Notes under the pieces: generated by a model
What the model saw: only the letters and a program-made list of their open reading frames with translations
Database searches by the model: none
Told to the model about the DNA's origin: nothing
Position numbers and translations under genes: made by a program
NCBI GenBank assembly: GCA_021432635.1
Contig: MU270035.1
Coordinates: forward strand, 939,829-1,003,828
From: Thozetella sp. PMI_491
Lineage: Eukaryota; Ascomycota; Sordariomycetes; Chaetosphaeriales; Chaetosphaeriaceae
Length of the DNA: 64,000 nt
Direction of reading: 5' to 3'
Shown here: piece after piece, positions 10,596 to 21,998 of the stretch
How positions within the stretch are numbered: the first letter of the stretch is position 1
How the letters are laid out: every line of letters begins with the position of its first letter

Positions 10596-13500
10596 CCTAC
10601 AGGCGCGAGAATGGTCCAGCGTGTCCAGCAGTAAATCTGACGGGGCTCGCAATTGTGACCGCTCCGGATGCGAGCGGTGGAGGGTATTTATTTGAGGGGA
10701 AGGAGAAAGGGGACCGGTCGCCGGGGCGGAGAGGATCTAATGAATTTATTAAAGGCCGGAAGGGTGCCCGTCAAGCAGGGAGCACCGCTGCGAGCGAGGC
10801 ATGCAGGTTAGTAAAGCTCGGCCACGACGAAGGGAGGGCAGCCAAGGGGGGTTCGCCCGTCAACAAAGCACGCTTGCAGAACGGAGCACCGACGGGAGGG
10901 TGCAGCGAGAGTCCAGAGCGAATTTTTGTTACGGCAAGCTGCAGCTCGCATGGGGGTTCTTGTCCACCGCGAGGAGTGCGAAATGCAAGGTTCGGGGAGG
11001 GGAGGAAGCTGGGCTAGAAGGGCCAACTCACCAAAATATTTTCTTCTATGTCGACACGCGACGTCAATTGCAAATCTAGAATCGTCTGGCTTGCTGTAAA
11101 GAGCCAGGAGTGCAAGGTCGGCCAGCCCAGGGAGGAATGCGAGGTAAGGTTTGTCTTGAAGGCGAGACAGCAGACAAAAGGATCGTCTGGGTGAGAAGGC
11201 CTAGCTCGTTGCCGCCTTCTTTTTTCGTTCTTCTATTTCTTGCCTCGTTCCCTAGTCCTGCTACGACAGTTCCTCCTGCGTCTATCGGAGGAGAAAGCGA
11301 GGCGAAGGTTGGTGAGCGACGACGGTGTCGGTGTCGGTGGTGGTGGTGGGTAGTGGCGGCGGCGGCGGCGGCGGCGGTGGACGGCCGAAGGGGGGAGCGT
11401 GGGTGGTGTGCACTTGGGGTGCGGGTTGGGGGGGGGGGGCGGAAAGGAGGGAGAGAGACCGAGGGGAAGGGAAAGCGACACGGTTTTCTTCCTCGTTTGC
11501 AAGGCAGCTGCAAAGGGACACAGGCTAAGGAAATAATAAGGAAAGGAAAGAGGGTCAGAAGGAGCGGAAGAAACGAGAAATGTAAAAGAGCGTCGGACGT
11601 GGGTACATGGGACCAAGCAGTAATATGGGAGGTGACGAGCGCAAAAAGGAAACCAAGGGGTAAAGGAGAAGACGATGCCGGAGGCGGGACTGGGGATGGC
11701 CCATGGGATGTGCAGTGGGCAGCAGGAACGGCCCCATGGACGAGCCTAGACGTTAAGACACTACGTGAATACGGCCAGGGTCTTACGGCGGCAATACCTT
11801 AGCCAGTAGCCACCTGCTGATGCAACAATGCGGCAGCCGTACCATAGAAATTTAGTAGCATCGAGTGCCAGCAAATGGGCAAATGAGCATTGCAAGATGG
11901 GCATCAATGCACCTAACCTGGCACCCGCTCCCCCCTTCTTCTCTCGTCTTCTTCACACATGCACCCACCCTTCTTTTTCTTCTTCCCCCTTGGGGCTCTC
12001 CTTCTCAGCACAGAGGCCCACAGGGGCCGGCAGGGCGACAGGACATGGCACAACCCGAATCCATCGCCAGGGGCTCGGCCAAGGCCGTGGGCATGCAACG
12101 CCAACACACACGCTTTTTCTTGCTTGTTCTCCCTCCCAGTCTCCCGTCGCATTTCCGCCCCAAGCGTCGGCGACACCAACTAGTAGCAAACTTGGCAAAG
12201 AACGGCCCGCGCGAATGGAGCAGGAGCCAGACGCACAGAAGGCGACGGAGAATGGCCGGAGCGGCGGTGAATGCACCAAAGATGCGTCATAGTCAGGTGG
12301 GATGAGGCCCGGCCCAGCACTTATCTCAGCCATGTGTTGGAAGCCTCCCCCAAATCCAAAGAAGCGGAAGGCGCATTTTTCGGGATGGGTGGGCTAGCAG
12401 AGACGGCCTCCCATCGTGGCCGCAACTGGCGGTGTCAAGGCGGCCGGGCTAAGTCAGGGCCTAGAAAGGTACCTGGCCTAGGGTACCACGATCCGCAGGT
12501 ACTGTAGCAGCAGTAGCAGCGATTCGGCACTTCGCCTAAGTGAATGCTCTGCTAATAGGACAGAGGGGCGGGCTTTCGTTCTTCGTGCAGCGCGGGAAGC
12601 GCCCCGGGGCACTACGTGGATCGAAGCATTCCCTCTTCCGGCCACGGCGCCCAAACGGAGTCGCTGGAGCAGAGGGAGAGAAACGAAACTGACTCCTGGG
12701 CCGCGATTCAAGGAGATCTAAGGAGAAGCGAGACCCTTGCCCGCCCCCGACCGAGGACGTCCCGATTCCCGATTCCCGAGTCGTTTGCCATGTGTCCAGA
12801 TCTTCCTTCGGTGCCTCCTGACCCCATCCGTGGTCCGTCGCGTTTGCGCTCGACCGAGTGCTGCTCACGGCTGGGTGCAGCAGCGCCTGGGACGCTACCA
12901 GGTCTAGCTACTATGTATATATGGGTGGTACACTCCGGCAGCGTACACATCCTTGCGCCGCCCCGGCCTAGCCTCGCCAGTTCCTCCCAGCCCCAGCCCG
13001 CACTTGGACACTGGCATGGGCAAATATGTGTACCCTCGTACCCCCCCACCCTCCCCTGTTTTCTTTCACCACTTCCGTCACCGCTGCGCCAGGCCGCCGC
13101 TCACCTCCGGGCTGCTTGCTCGGCTGCTGGTACGTGCCCTGACCTGCAGGCGGTGAAATTAAACAAGGTTGATGGCGACGACAGTCGCACGCCGGCTCCT
13201 TCTCGAACGATGGAACAAAGTGCAGCACCAGGATTTTGAGGGTAGTGGCCTAGAAGAAATTTAACTCGGGGTCAGGTGCCAGTCGGCCTTGGCCTCGCCA
13301 TGCCTTGTCATGCCTTACCTTGCCTTGCCTCGCCCCGCCTCGCCCTCGCCTCCAATCTCTCTCACTTGCTGTAGTTTGATTCCTTTCAGGCTTGGAGGCG
13401 TTTGGGCAGATCCAAGGTACCGCGTAGGCAGTCGCAAATCAGGCGCCTGCTTTTGGGTTACCAGCTGAGCAGGAAAGAGCGGCTCTAAGGCTTAGAGGCG

Positions 13501-16500
13501 TAAGGAGCCTTGGGCGCCGTTCCCACACCACCGTGTCGCCCCCCCGCCCCCCTTTCTCCCAAACTCCAAATATTCAAGCGCATTTTTGGAACAGTATGGG
13601 TCTCTGCTGGCGCTGGCTCTCGGCCTCCCCTTACTTGGCGCCCCCCCCCACGATTCACATTCAATGCGCCGCTGATCCAAGTGGCCGTGAAATTTTTGAG
13701 TCCGCCGCACAGTCCTGCGCGTGCTGGGCCTTTTTTATTATTATTATTGAGGGCTTGGGACCAGTGGCGTTTCCAAAGCCTCCATCTAGGTTCTTCCGCC
13801 TTCAAAACGCACTTGGTACCCAGGTGTCGCCCCCTGTTTCCTAGACCCAGATGCCTCCCCCACCCTCCCGCAATTCATACAGCATTTGCCTGGGCCATAT
13901 CCGGATGTAGCAATCATATCGTACTGCTGCACACTGCACAGCCTTTTTTGTGTCGTTGTCGATCACCTCATCTAGTCTGACCAAGATCACCACCTCCCCG
14001 AGATCTCGCCCCTTTCCGATCTTTGGCCGGTCAGCCGGCCCACTGATTCAGACAGGGCTTGCCGTCTCCGCCGGCTGTAGGGTGCCAGTGGCCAGGGACG
14101 CATGCACTATGGAAAGGGTCTCGACTCCGACCTATGCTGCGAGATTGAGGAGTTGGCGGCTGATCCGTCGTATTCATACATCCAAGCGTTCGCCAGGCGG
14201 TATAGCGAATACTACTATCACCTCGGACGACGCTATCAGTACGAGCATGGCTTGCGAGCTCGAGGTGTGCGACGAGCAAGGGACGTGCATGCGCGATCTT
14301 TTATGAGGCGAGCTGCATGAGAGTTATTGGCCATGGTCTCCTGCGGTAATTGCCATCGCAAACTGTTGTTGCTGGTGGGACCGGGAATGCCCTGGACGGG
14401 CTGCCCGTGCCAGTGCGCCGGGCTAGCCCCTTTCCCCAAGCGTGGCGTCAAGGTCAAGGCCTGTCTCCCAAAGAGAGTGCTCCAAGTGGGATGGATATTA
14501 TTTCCAGGCATCGTGAGCTCCCACGACTGGGTAGGGCCGAAGACTAGCGGTTAGCGATGCCCATCATACCCAGGCCCGCGACCACCGCCGCTCTGACAAG
14601 CTTGGATCCGGAGCGGCGCTGGGGGCGCGCGGGCTCGCCCTCTGCTACGGAGCGGGTGGCAAGCGTGCAGGACGAAATACCATGGACGGAAATCAATCAG
14701 AATCGCGAACTCAGGATCCTCGAACCTACCGCGAACACCAAAGGCGGCCCCCGTCCCGTCCCCGGTGCGGCGAGTGTGGTGGGCCTAGCCTCACCTCAGA
14801 TGCTACATAGCGTACAGTACTGGAGTACTTCGTACCTATGTACGCCCAAGTGAGGAAATGGGGGTCATTTTTAGAACACCCCCCTTACTCCCTAACCCCG
14901 GTTCGTTCGATGAAAAAGGAGGCGCTGGCGGATGAGGCGTCATCAGCGTGGCAGCAGGGAAGATGAAAAAAAAAGTGCCAGGATGACGAAGGAAGGCAAC
15001 CAGGGGACACCTGCAAGTTCCACACCACCGGTATCGACCTCAGCATCGCAACCCTGTGGTCCCTACACAACCCTGCTCTAGGTAAGCAGTAACAACCCCC
15101 CCCCCCCTTGCGCTCGGGAATAGCGAAAGTCGCGTGGAGATCGAACTCACGGGGGCTCATTAACACCGTTCGTATAAAAAACAATACCATAGTCCAGCTA
15201 TATAATGCTAAACCCTGCTCCCCGGCCCCCCAATGGAACCCAAGGACGCTTTTCGTTTTCTCGTCCCTAGCCCCTTACCCCCTTTCTGTCTCTTCTCAGA
15301 ACTCAGAAAACCATAGTACGAGAGCTTCATATTACCTGTGAACACATGACCATGCGCTCTCCCCGCGACGTCAATGCGGGCCTTTCCCTAACTCGCTAGT
15401 GTGCCAGCATGCCATGGTTCCCACCGCATCAGCGGACATTTGATTTACTGGAGAAAGCCCTTTAGTTCACTCAACGCTGTCGAAACGGGACCGTCTAAAG
15501 AGACAAGGATGCGTGAGCGATTGAGTGTTGCCGGGTCCGGCGGCCTGACCTTGGGCAGGTTAGTGGTGTGCTCACCAAGCTCTCGGTTGCGAACTGCCGC
15601 GAGCCGCCAAAAATAGACAGATACTTAACTACATAATCGACCAAGGCACCAAAGCTCGTCGGCTGCGTGGTGCATCGTCGGTGGGTGCAACAACTGAGAG
15701 GACGTGGTAACCACGGGTGGCACCCCAATTGTCAGGCGACGACTGACAGAGCTGGGGTTGGAGTGTTTGTTGCTGAATTGGAGCGCATTGCTTCCCGGCG
15801 GCTCTCCTCTGGGTGTACCGTCCGAGAGCCGACAGCTGCATGGAAGGCATTGACCTGAAGATCTCATCTCATTACGCATCTTGGAGCTATGTCGGGGCCA
15901 CAGGCTGAGACGGTCCCAGACACCAGGGTAGGTGTGCTCCTACCTGAATAAGGCGCCTGTATCTCCCACAGCAGTCGCAACAGTTGCAGCAGTCGCAGAG
16001 GTCGCGCCCGGAAGGGGTGGCACTGGCCCAGGCTGCATGCGCTGCGAAGTTTCCTCCCCCGGCGCGTGGGTACGGCGCCGGTGAGTGACGTCCGTCAACA
16101 GGCTTGCCTCGTCCTCGGTACCGCCGTATTTCAGTAAATTCCGTCTGCGGGTAGCCGGCTCCAGCGCCGTCCAAGAGGGCTATGCAGGCCACCAGCGCCG
16201 GGAAATTGTCATCGTCACAACCAATGTGCTCAGGATACGTTCCTCGGGACGAGTCATGCTCATATGCCCATGCGAGCAGGCACAGGTCACTTTGCGGTTC
16301 TCAAGTCGCAACAAAAACCGCCACAGCTGGCGCTTGGAGCTTTCGGCGCGGCGTGTGCTGCTAGCTCTGGCGTTGATCGACTCATGGCCTCGGAGAAGGC
16401 GACCCCGGCGGCTTGGAACGCCCGAGGCCAGAGCGGTGCGTCCACAGCGTAGTTAGTTGGTATGTAGAGAGAGCATTGGGTGGTAGCAAAATCCTGTAAG

Positions 16501-19500
16501 CTTGGCCGGCCCACACTAGCAAAGAAACGCGTTCTACAAAGTTGCCTCCACGGGCCGTATCGCCTCGACTGTGGATGACTGGCTGGGGCCGGCAGTGTCA
16601 CAAAGATATAATGACGCTTCCATCGGCTGCTTCGGCCTTGCATGTCGGCTTCGACGAGCGCGCGTCGACCCTTTGGTGCATCAAGATGGGGCACGCGCCG
16701 GCTGCCGCCTACAGGCCTCCCCCACTTGTCAGCTCAACCGGCCGGCAAGACATACAGTACCATGGCGGCGAGGCGCCGGCCCCGCACTCACGCCATATGC
16801 CATGTGTTGTTTCTTGAAAATGTTTGCCCCCCCCCTGAATCGCGTGGTCGGGAGGGCCCTTTGGTGTTGCGATTCGGTACGAATCGGCGAGACAAACACA
16901 TGGCCTAGCATCATCCTTAGGCCAAGCCGGCGCGGCGGCAACTCAAGCGATTCTATGTATGTAGATATTTTGTTATGGCTGATGGGCCGATCAAGCTGCT
17001 CGCTACCCGACTTGACCCATCGTTGCCGGTGTGACGCGGCGTGTGATATGATGCGTGATGCCGAATTGTGGGCGTTGCGCGCGTGTGTGTCGAGCGAGCG
17101 AACTGCAAGTCACCGTGGGGCATCGCCCGCCCCGCTCAGTTCGGCGTCTCGTCCGGTGTGCCCAAACCTGAGTCGCCTGAATGGCCCCGGAAGCCGTTTC
17201 ATGTCGATCACCGCCTCACCACTGGCTGTCGGGTCCCTTTGCCCGTACCTCAGACTCTGCGCACCAGCGATCGCTGGATTCTGGGTCGAGCCTCCCGCCC
17301 TTGGCCTCTCGCTTGAAGCAGCCTGGGCTTCAGCTCGAGGCAAGCGCCGAGCCTCAGCGGCTCTATTTGGCCTCCGGGAGATATACGGGCAGTATTCAAA
17401 AGGCGGTATACGAGAAAGCAGGGGCCGGCCGGGGAGGAAGAAAGGGAAGGAAACACTCACCACGGCCCCGGCCGCGACAGGGATGAAAGCCCTGGAAGGA
17501 GGGGGGACGGAGCTGTATTGGCAGTGATGATCCGGTTGGATCGACAAGCAGGTGGACGAACTCAAGATTTCTCAACCCTAATAGCCTTGACGCCCGACAC
17601 CGCAAAGCCCCTCCCCTGCGGAGGCTTGCTATCGCCCACAGGTCGTGGCTCACATTGGAACGTCAGGGTGTAAGGTACTGGGGAGGCTAGGGGGTCCGCT
17701 CCTTCGGGATGCCAACATCCAACAGGAAACCCCTTCGCCGCCACTCTCACGATTTTCGCCCCTGGAGCATGGGCTCAAAACTCGCCTTGCCGCCGCGCAA
17801 AGACGTCGGGCCTCGAACCGACATTAACCATGCGGGTTTCAGGCCAGGGAATTTTTTTTTAACTCTTTTCCTCTTTCGTTTCTTTCCTACTCCTCGCCCT
17901 TTTTGTTTATGTCTAAGGCGCAAATGCTTTGTCAGGACCGTTCGTCCGTTTTACATGGACCCGAGCCCCTCGGTAAGCAACCCGACTCTCTTGCATCCAC
18001 GGATCGTTATCACTTGGTTGGTTTGGCTAGGCCCTGATCACAGTTTCGTTTCGATCCTCTCCACCCATTGTCGCGCTTCCCTCGGTTGTCGTGTTGAGGC
18101 GCGTGCGATGCTGGCCCTAAGGATCGACAGCTTTCTATGTTTGGAAGTGCCTCTGCCATTGGCGCCTCTTGCCGACAGCAACACTCTTTTCTCTTTGGGA
18201 GTCGAATGCATACTTAGTGTGACACGAGCTGTATCCATGTGCCGGTTGCCCGTACCAAGATGAGCAAGTAGACGGAACAACGCTCTGTAGGAATTGGATT
18301 GCCGGGGGAAGTGCTCTTCCCTGGGTATTGCTTCTGTCTAATTACAATACGATGGAACACGTTGCTTGCGGACATAGCAAGCACCTTTCAACCAAGTAGC
18401 AGGAGCAAGCCAGGCTAGCTATCAGGGATGCTTATCAAGGTACATTAGAGTGTATTGAGGGAGTATCTCGTGCTCCATCCGGGGACCTGACCATGCTGAA
18501 GCAGCTCGTCGGCAACCATGCATACGTATATTTCTCTTGCAATTCATCGTGTGCTCAGTAGCCTTCTTTCATCGGCGCCCAACGTTGACGAGAGGACCAG
18601 GACGCGGGCTATTCTCTGCAGTGGTTGTGGCGGATTGAAAGCAAATCTTCCGAGCATACTGCAGGGCATTGCAAAAACACGCAGGACAGCAGTTGCCAGC
18701 ACAGGAGCCGCCGTTACACACGACAACAGCACCGCTCTCTTTCCGACACCAAGCCGAAAGTAGCTGATTCTCCTGGTAGGCGGCTGGACACGCTTCGGGT
18801 CCGAAACGCAGGTGATGTAACACGCTGAGCTGCACGGCCTACAGAACAAGGACTTTATCACCGCAACTTCGTCCAGCGCGTCGGATTCCCAGTAGTCACC
18901 TTCCTGTCATCGTCCTGCTATCTCTATACTCTACCCCACGATGACTTTGTCGTCCTCTAAGGGTTTCTGATCGATTATGGGAATCTGCGCGCTGGATTCT
19001 TTGCGTGCAAATCATGAGTGCGCAAGCCAGACCTGATATATCCATTACTCCATCCCCTAAGGCCCTAATTCATGCCCAATATCGCCAACCGAGTCGAAAT
19101 GACACCATTGAAGCACAGCTCGTCCGAGGTGACGATGCCGCCCCAACGCCGCGCGAGTCCAGGTAGCCCATCGAATGGCGAAAATAACAAAGTCGATAAC
19201 TCGGATCTCATCGTTTGTCCTAATTGCCAACAAAGAGGGAGAACTGGCAGTCAATATGTCAGAAAGCGAAGGTGAAGAGGCCTCAAGCCAGGAAGAGGCG
19301 GCAACTTACGGCCATGGCCACACAGCATATACTTATGTATGGACTCAGTCGTTCCCCTATCCTCGCACATTTCCAAAAGACGCCCGACAACCTAGTAAGT
19401 CGCATTAATTCAAGCTCGACGGGGATCTCCGGGGATCGACAGTGAGATCTCTCGCGCGGGGAGCTCACCAATTCCGGTCGCGAGTAAGAATCGCGGGGAA

Positions 19501-20225
19501 CAGCTGGTGCACATATGCACACGTGCAAATGAGGAGGAGGATGACGAGAAGTAGAGACTGGAAGTTGAAGAGAGCCGACTGGGAAGGGCGTGGGTTAGCC
19601 TTGCGGACTTGGGGACTCGTGCGACAACAGAGGTATGGAGGTTAGACGAACCATCTTCGAGGTATTTCGGGGGGCTAAAGAAAAAGGGACCTTTAAGCAA
19701 TGCGTCCGGGGGTTGGGCGGCCGCAGAAGAAGACAGGAAGCTGTATTATGGGTCGTAATGGTCGTATTTGGGCTCCAGGGAGGCTGGCGCACCGACTTGG
19801 ATCGTTGTGGCAGCTTGATGCCGCGAGAGGTGCTGTCGTTGAAAGGACAGGGTGTCGGAGGGCGTCATCCGGAATCCGGAAGAACACCATTTCCATCGGA
19901 GAAGACCTGGAAGCTCTCATGGCCTGAGGACCAGTGGAGAGCTCGCTTAAGGCCCCACTGCACGCCCTCTTTCCTAGAGGACGTACGCACGGCCCACCTT
20001 CCTCACTACCACCTGCTCCCTAGTACGTCAATCACGGATTTGGCAGCAAGTTTGACTCACGGTACTACACCATTCTCTATTCTAGAGCCGTCGCAAAAGA
20101 CCACGCTCAACGGGCCTCGTTCTGATTTTTCGTAGCGCTATTTCGGCCAGGCCGGGTTCTACCCTCGCTTCTGCTCTCCGGGCACCTTTGTTCTGCATTG
20201 CGACGCGCGAAAGCAACCGCCCAAG
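10596..20225. other. Gene-poor region of about 9.6 kb
   Basis: I find no frame with a recognisable protein family on either strand. The longest open frames (16571-17527, 12616-13239, 11110-11802) are Arg/Ser/Pro/Gly-rich and overlap equally open frames on the other strand. The stretch is rich in simple sequence: (GGC)7 at 11355-11375 preceded by GGT repeats, a 12-bp G run at 11428-11439, C runs at 15096-15107 and 16827-16835, (TTA)5 near 13736-13750, CCTTGC-like tandem sequence near 13295-13350, and CTGYGA-like hexamers near 15965-15995. It serves as the shared upstream region of two divergent genes, sok1 (-) and taf13 (+). Long leaders, non-coding RNA or a lineage-specific gene cannot be excluded by eye. 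Confidence 0.5.
11355..11375. repeat. (GGC)7 trinucleotide repeat in a GGT/GGC tract
   Basis: Seven perfect GGC units are visible, preceded by interrupted GGT repeats from about 11325. It lies some 760 bp upstream of the sok1 start, on the far side of that gene's promoter. It can form stable GC-rich structures; no function is shown. Confidence 0.9.
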
Positions 20226-20785
20226 ATGGAGCCTCGTGCGCGCGCCGGCAAGAATGTCGGCAAGATGAACTTCAGCCATAACGAGTGTATGTCTGTCCCT
20301 TTTGGCTCCTTTTCGTACTCCTCCGCTGTTGTTGATGGCCCACTGACTGGTTGGTGCATCCAGTGGCACAACTCCTCTTCGCACACGGAGACTGCAAGGC
20401 GCCACTCGGCGAGACGGTCCGGGTGCTCGACGAGATCGTGACTGATTTCATCCAAGCTATCAGCTGCGAAGCGACCAGGGTGGCACACCATGCAGGGCGA
20501 CAAAAGGTCAAGTTCGACGATTTCCAGTTCGCCATGCGCCGTAACCCGCGCTTTATGGGCAAGATCCAGGAGACGTTCGACAAGAAGAAGGCCATCGAGA
20601 GCGCCCGCAAAGGTTTCGATGTCGACGAGCAGCTGGTGATGCGCGATGCGGAGAACGAGGAGCGCCAGACCACCAAGGACGGGCCTCGGGGCACCAAACG
20701 GGCACGCGCCGAGGAAGAACTGGGCGAGGGCGACGACGATCTCGAGGCCGATGCCGATATCGGGACCGCCGCCAAAAAACGATAA
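20226..20785 (+). CDS. taf13: Transcription initiation factor TFIID subunit 13 (TAF13)
   Basis: Histone-fold subunit of TFIID that pairs with TAF11 in RNA polymerase II initiation. Two exons, 20226-20286 and 20364-20785; the intron has donor gtatgt at 20287 and acceptor ccag ending at 20363. Product 160 aa. The TFIID-18kDa histone fold spans about residues 12-100: MNFSHNELAQLLFAHGDCKAPLGE, then DEIVTDFIQAISCEATRVAHHAGR, then VKFDDFQFAMRRNPRFMGKI. This last segment is the strongest family mark. After a Lys-rich stretch (about 100-112) comes an acidic C-terminal tail, residues 125-160, ending in AAKKR, which could act as a nuclear localisation signal. The intron interrupts the first helix codon, and the splice restores NEL-AQLL. 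It is convergent with poa1, 412 bp away. Confidence 0.96.
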
Positions 20786-21197
20786 GTGGCTCGCCGTCTC
20801 TCCCGAGAAAGAGAGCCCAGAGGTGGCTGCCTACAACGCCTGATATTTCGAATCGCATAGCGCAGGAGTTAGGGATATGCATACTTACTACTAAGTTACC
20901 AGGAGGGACGGTAACGAGAGGAATACAAGTTTCGGCGTTTGAGGGATACACGTTGTGCTCTAAAGAGGACGGCTCTTGGCCACTATAATACAGACCGACG
21001 GGCGAGAAGGACCATCAAACAAGGAAGCTGCATACACCACGCATTTGGGTTGCGATCTCTTCCAACGTGAAACCCCGGCAGCTAGGCGCCAAGAAGGCCC
21101 TGAACTTAGTGCCTGGGTTCAGCAGACTAGGATAATTGGACATGATCTTGCCGCAGCTTCATCGTTTCTCTCCTATAAGGAGCAGCGTATGAGAAAG
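20786..21197. other. Convergent intergenic region (taf13 / poa1)
   Basis: Holds the 3' ends of two convergent genes. Nothing coding or structured was recognised. Confidence 0.6.
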
Positions 21198-21998
21198 TCA
21201 CTCATCCCAATCCCATGCGACGATGTCTGCGCCAGCCTCCAGGTTGAGCCCCTCTATGGCCTCTTTTGTGTCCTCCCATGGTACCGCAAAGAGGCCCGAG
21301 TTAATACGGCACATCCGTATCTCAGCCACCGACTGACCACTCTCTTTCACCACTTCAATCTGCTCCAGGAGGTCTCTCATGGCTGGCCCCGTTGCGCGGA
21401 TAATTTGGCATGGGCTGTCCTTAGCCCTGCCATACCGCCGGCTGGTGAAGAGACAGCCAATGTAGTGCCGCGGTGAGTCGTCGAGCTCGCACGGCGGGAT
21501 CAGCTGCGCCGTTCCGACTAGTTGCTCCGGAGTCTGGCCCTCGCAAAAGGCAACGTGCGCTTTGTAGGCCGAAGGGTATCGCTTTCTGAAGGCGGCGGCA
21601 ATGCCAGCTCCCCAGTGGCCGGCGCAGTTGCACGCATGGATGAGGACGGAATTGGGGGGAGCTCCAAAGAGATCGCCGGTTTTCTCGGTTACCCGGACTA
21701 AACTAGATCCCTTCTTCTCCTGAGACCTCTGGAGCTCTTGCTGTTGCTGCAGGCCCGTCATTGGTGGATGCTCGAGCACAGCTGTTCCTGGAGCTGAGCC
21801 GCCGTTCGTCTGTTGGCCTTCACTTTGATGCTTGTCATCCCCGTCAGCACTCTGCTCTCTGGTCTCTCCACCCCGACCATCTGCCTGGGTTTTCTCCTCC
21901 TGGTGCTCTTTCCGGGACGGCTTGTGTCCGAAGCTTAGCTTTGTCTGCTTGAGCCGGCGCGATCCACCCGGATCATCGGCCGTCCTTTTGGACGGCAT
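21198..21998 (-). CDS. poa1: ADP-ribose 1''-phosphate phosphatase, macro domain (Poa1-like)
   Basis: Single exon, 266 aa. Residues about 100-266 form a Poa1-type macro domain: VRVTEKTGDLF (the GD of the ADP-ribose pocket at 108-109), then SVLIHACNCAGHWGAGIAAAF with the conserved Asn-Cys-x-Gly-x-Trp-Gly-x-Gly loop (about 124-132). Later motifs are YIGCLFTSRRYG and the C-terminal RINSGLFAVPWEDT...DIVAWDWDE strand. In yeast, Poa1 hydrolyses ADP-ribose 1''-phosphate made during tRNA splicing, and related enzymes also remove mono-ADP-ribose from proteins. Compared with yeast Poa1 (177 aa), this protein has about 95 extra N-terminal residues. They are Gln/Glu/Lys-rich and probably disordered, and begin with a basic patch and the peptide LKQTKLSFG (residues 16-24), reminiscent of a PCNA-binding box. 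Immediately upstream (22053-22130) is a three-copy tandem repeat. Confidence 0.93.
   Translation of the reverse strand: MPSKRTADDPGGSRRLKQTKLSFGHKPSRKEHQEEKTQADGRGGETREQSADGDDKHQSEGQQTNGGSAPGTAVLEHPPMTGLQQQQELQRSQEKKGSSLVRVTEKTGDLFGAPPNSVLIHACNCAGHWGAGIAAAFRKRYPSAYKAHVAFCEGQTPEQLVGTAQLIPPCELDDSPRHYIGCLFTSRRYGRAKDSPCQIIRATGPAMRDLLEQIEVVKESGQSVAEIRMCRINSGLFAVPWEDTKEAIEGLNLEAGADIVAWDWDE

Noticed and set aside
10596-10652. N-terminal extension of Sok1 to 10652
   Set aside because: Begins at a non-ATG codon; the ATG at 10595 gives a normal low-complexity N-terminus.
11110-11802. 230-codon plus-strand frame with long Gly/Trp/Ala runs
   Set aside because: Translation of GGT/GGC repeats and a G run; low-complexity on all frames.
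14102-14320. 72-codon Tyr/Arg-rich frame (RRYSEYYYHLGRRYQYEHG)
   Set aside because: Looks protein-like in places but is short and isolated, with no family match or splice-linked neighbour that I could find.
15120-15200. Minus-strand gttcgatctc resembling a tRNA T-arm
   Set aside because: T-stem has mismatches and the upstream bases give neither a 7-bp acceptor stem nor a D-arm.
15887-16192. Minus-strand frame with CDCCNCCDCCG, looking like a metallothionein
   Set aside because: The cysteines come from a short CTGYGA-like hexanucleotide repeat near 15965-15995; rest of the frame is random-looking.
16571-17527. 318-codon plus-strand open frame
   Set aside because: Arg/Ser/Pro-rich, overlaps a 151-codon antisense frame of equal quality, no motif; expected in GC-rich DNA with few stops.
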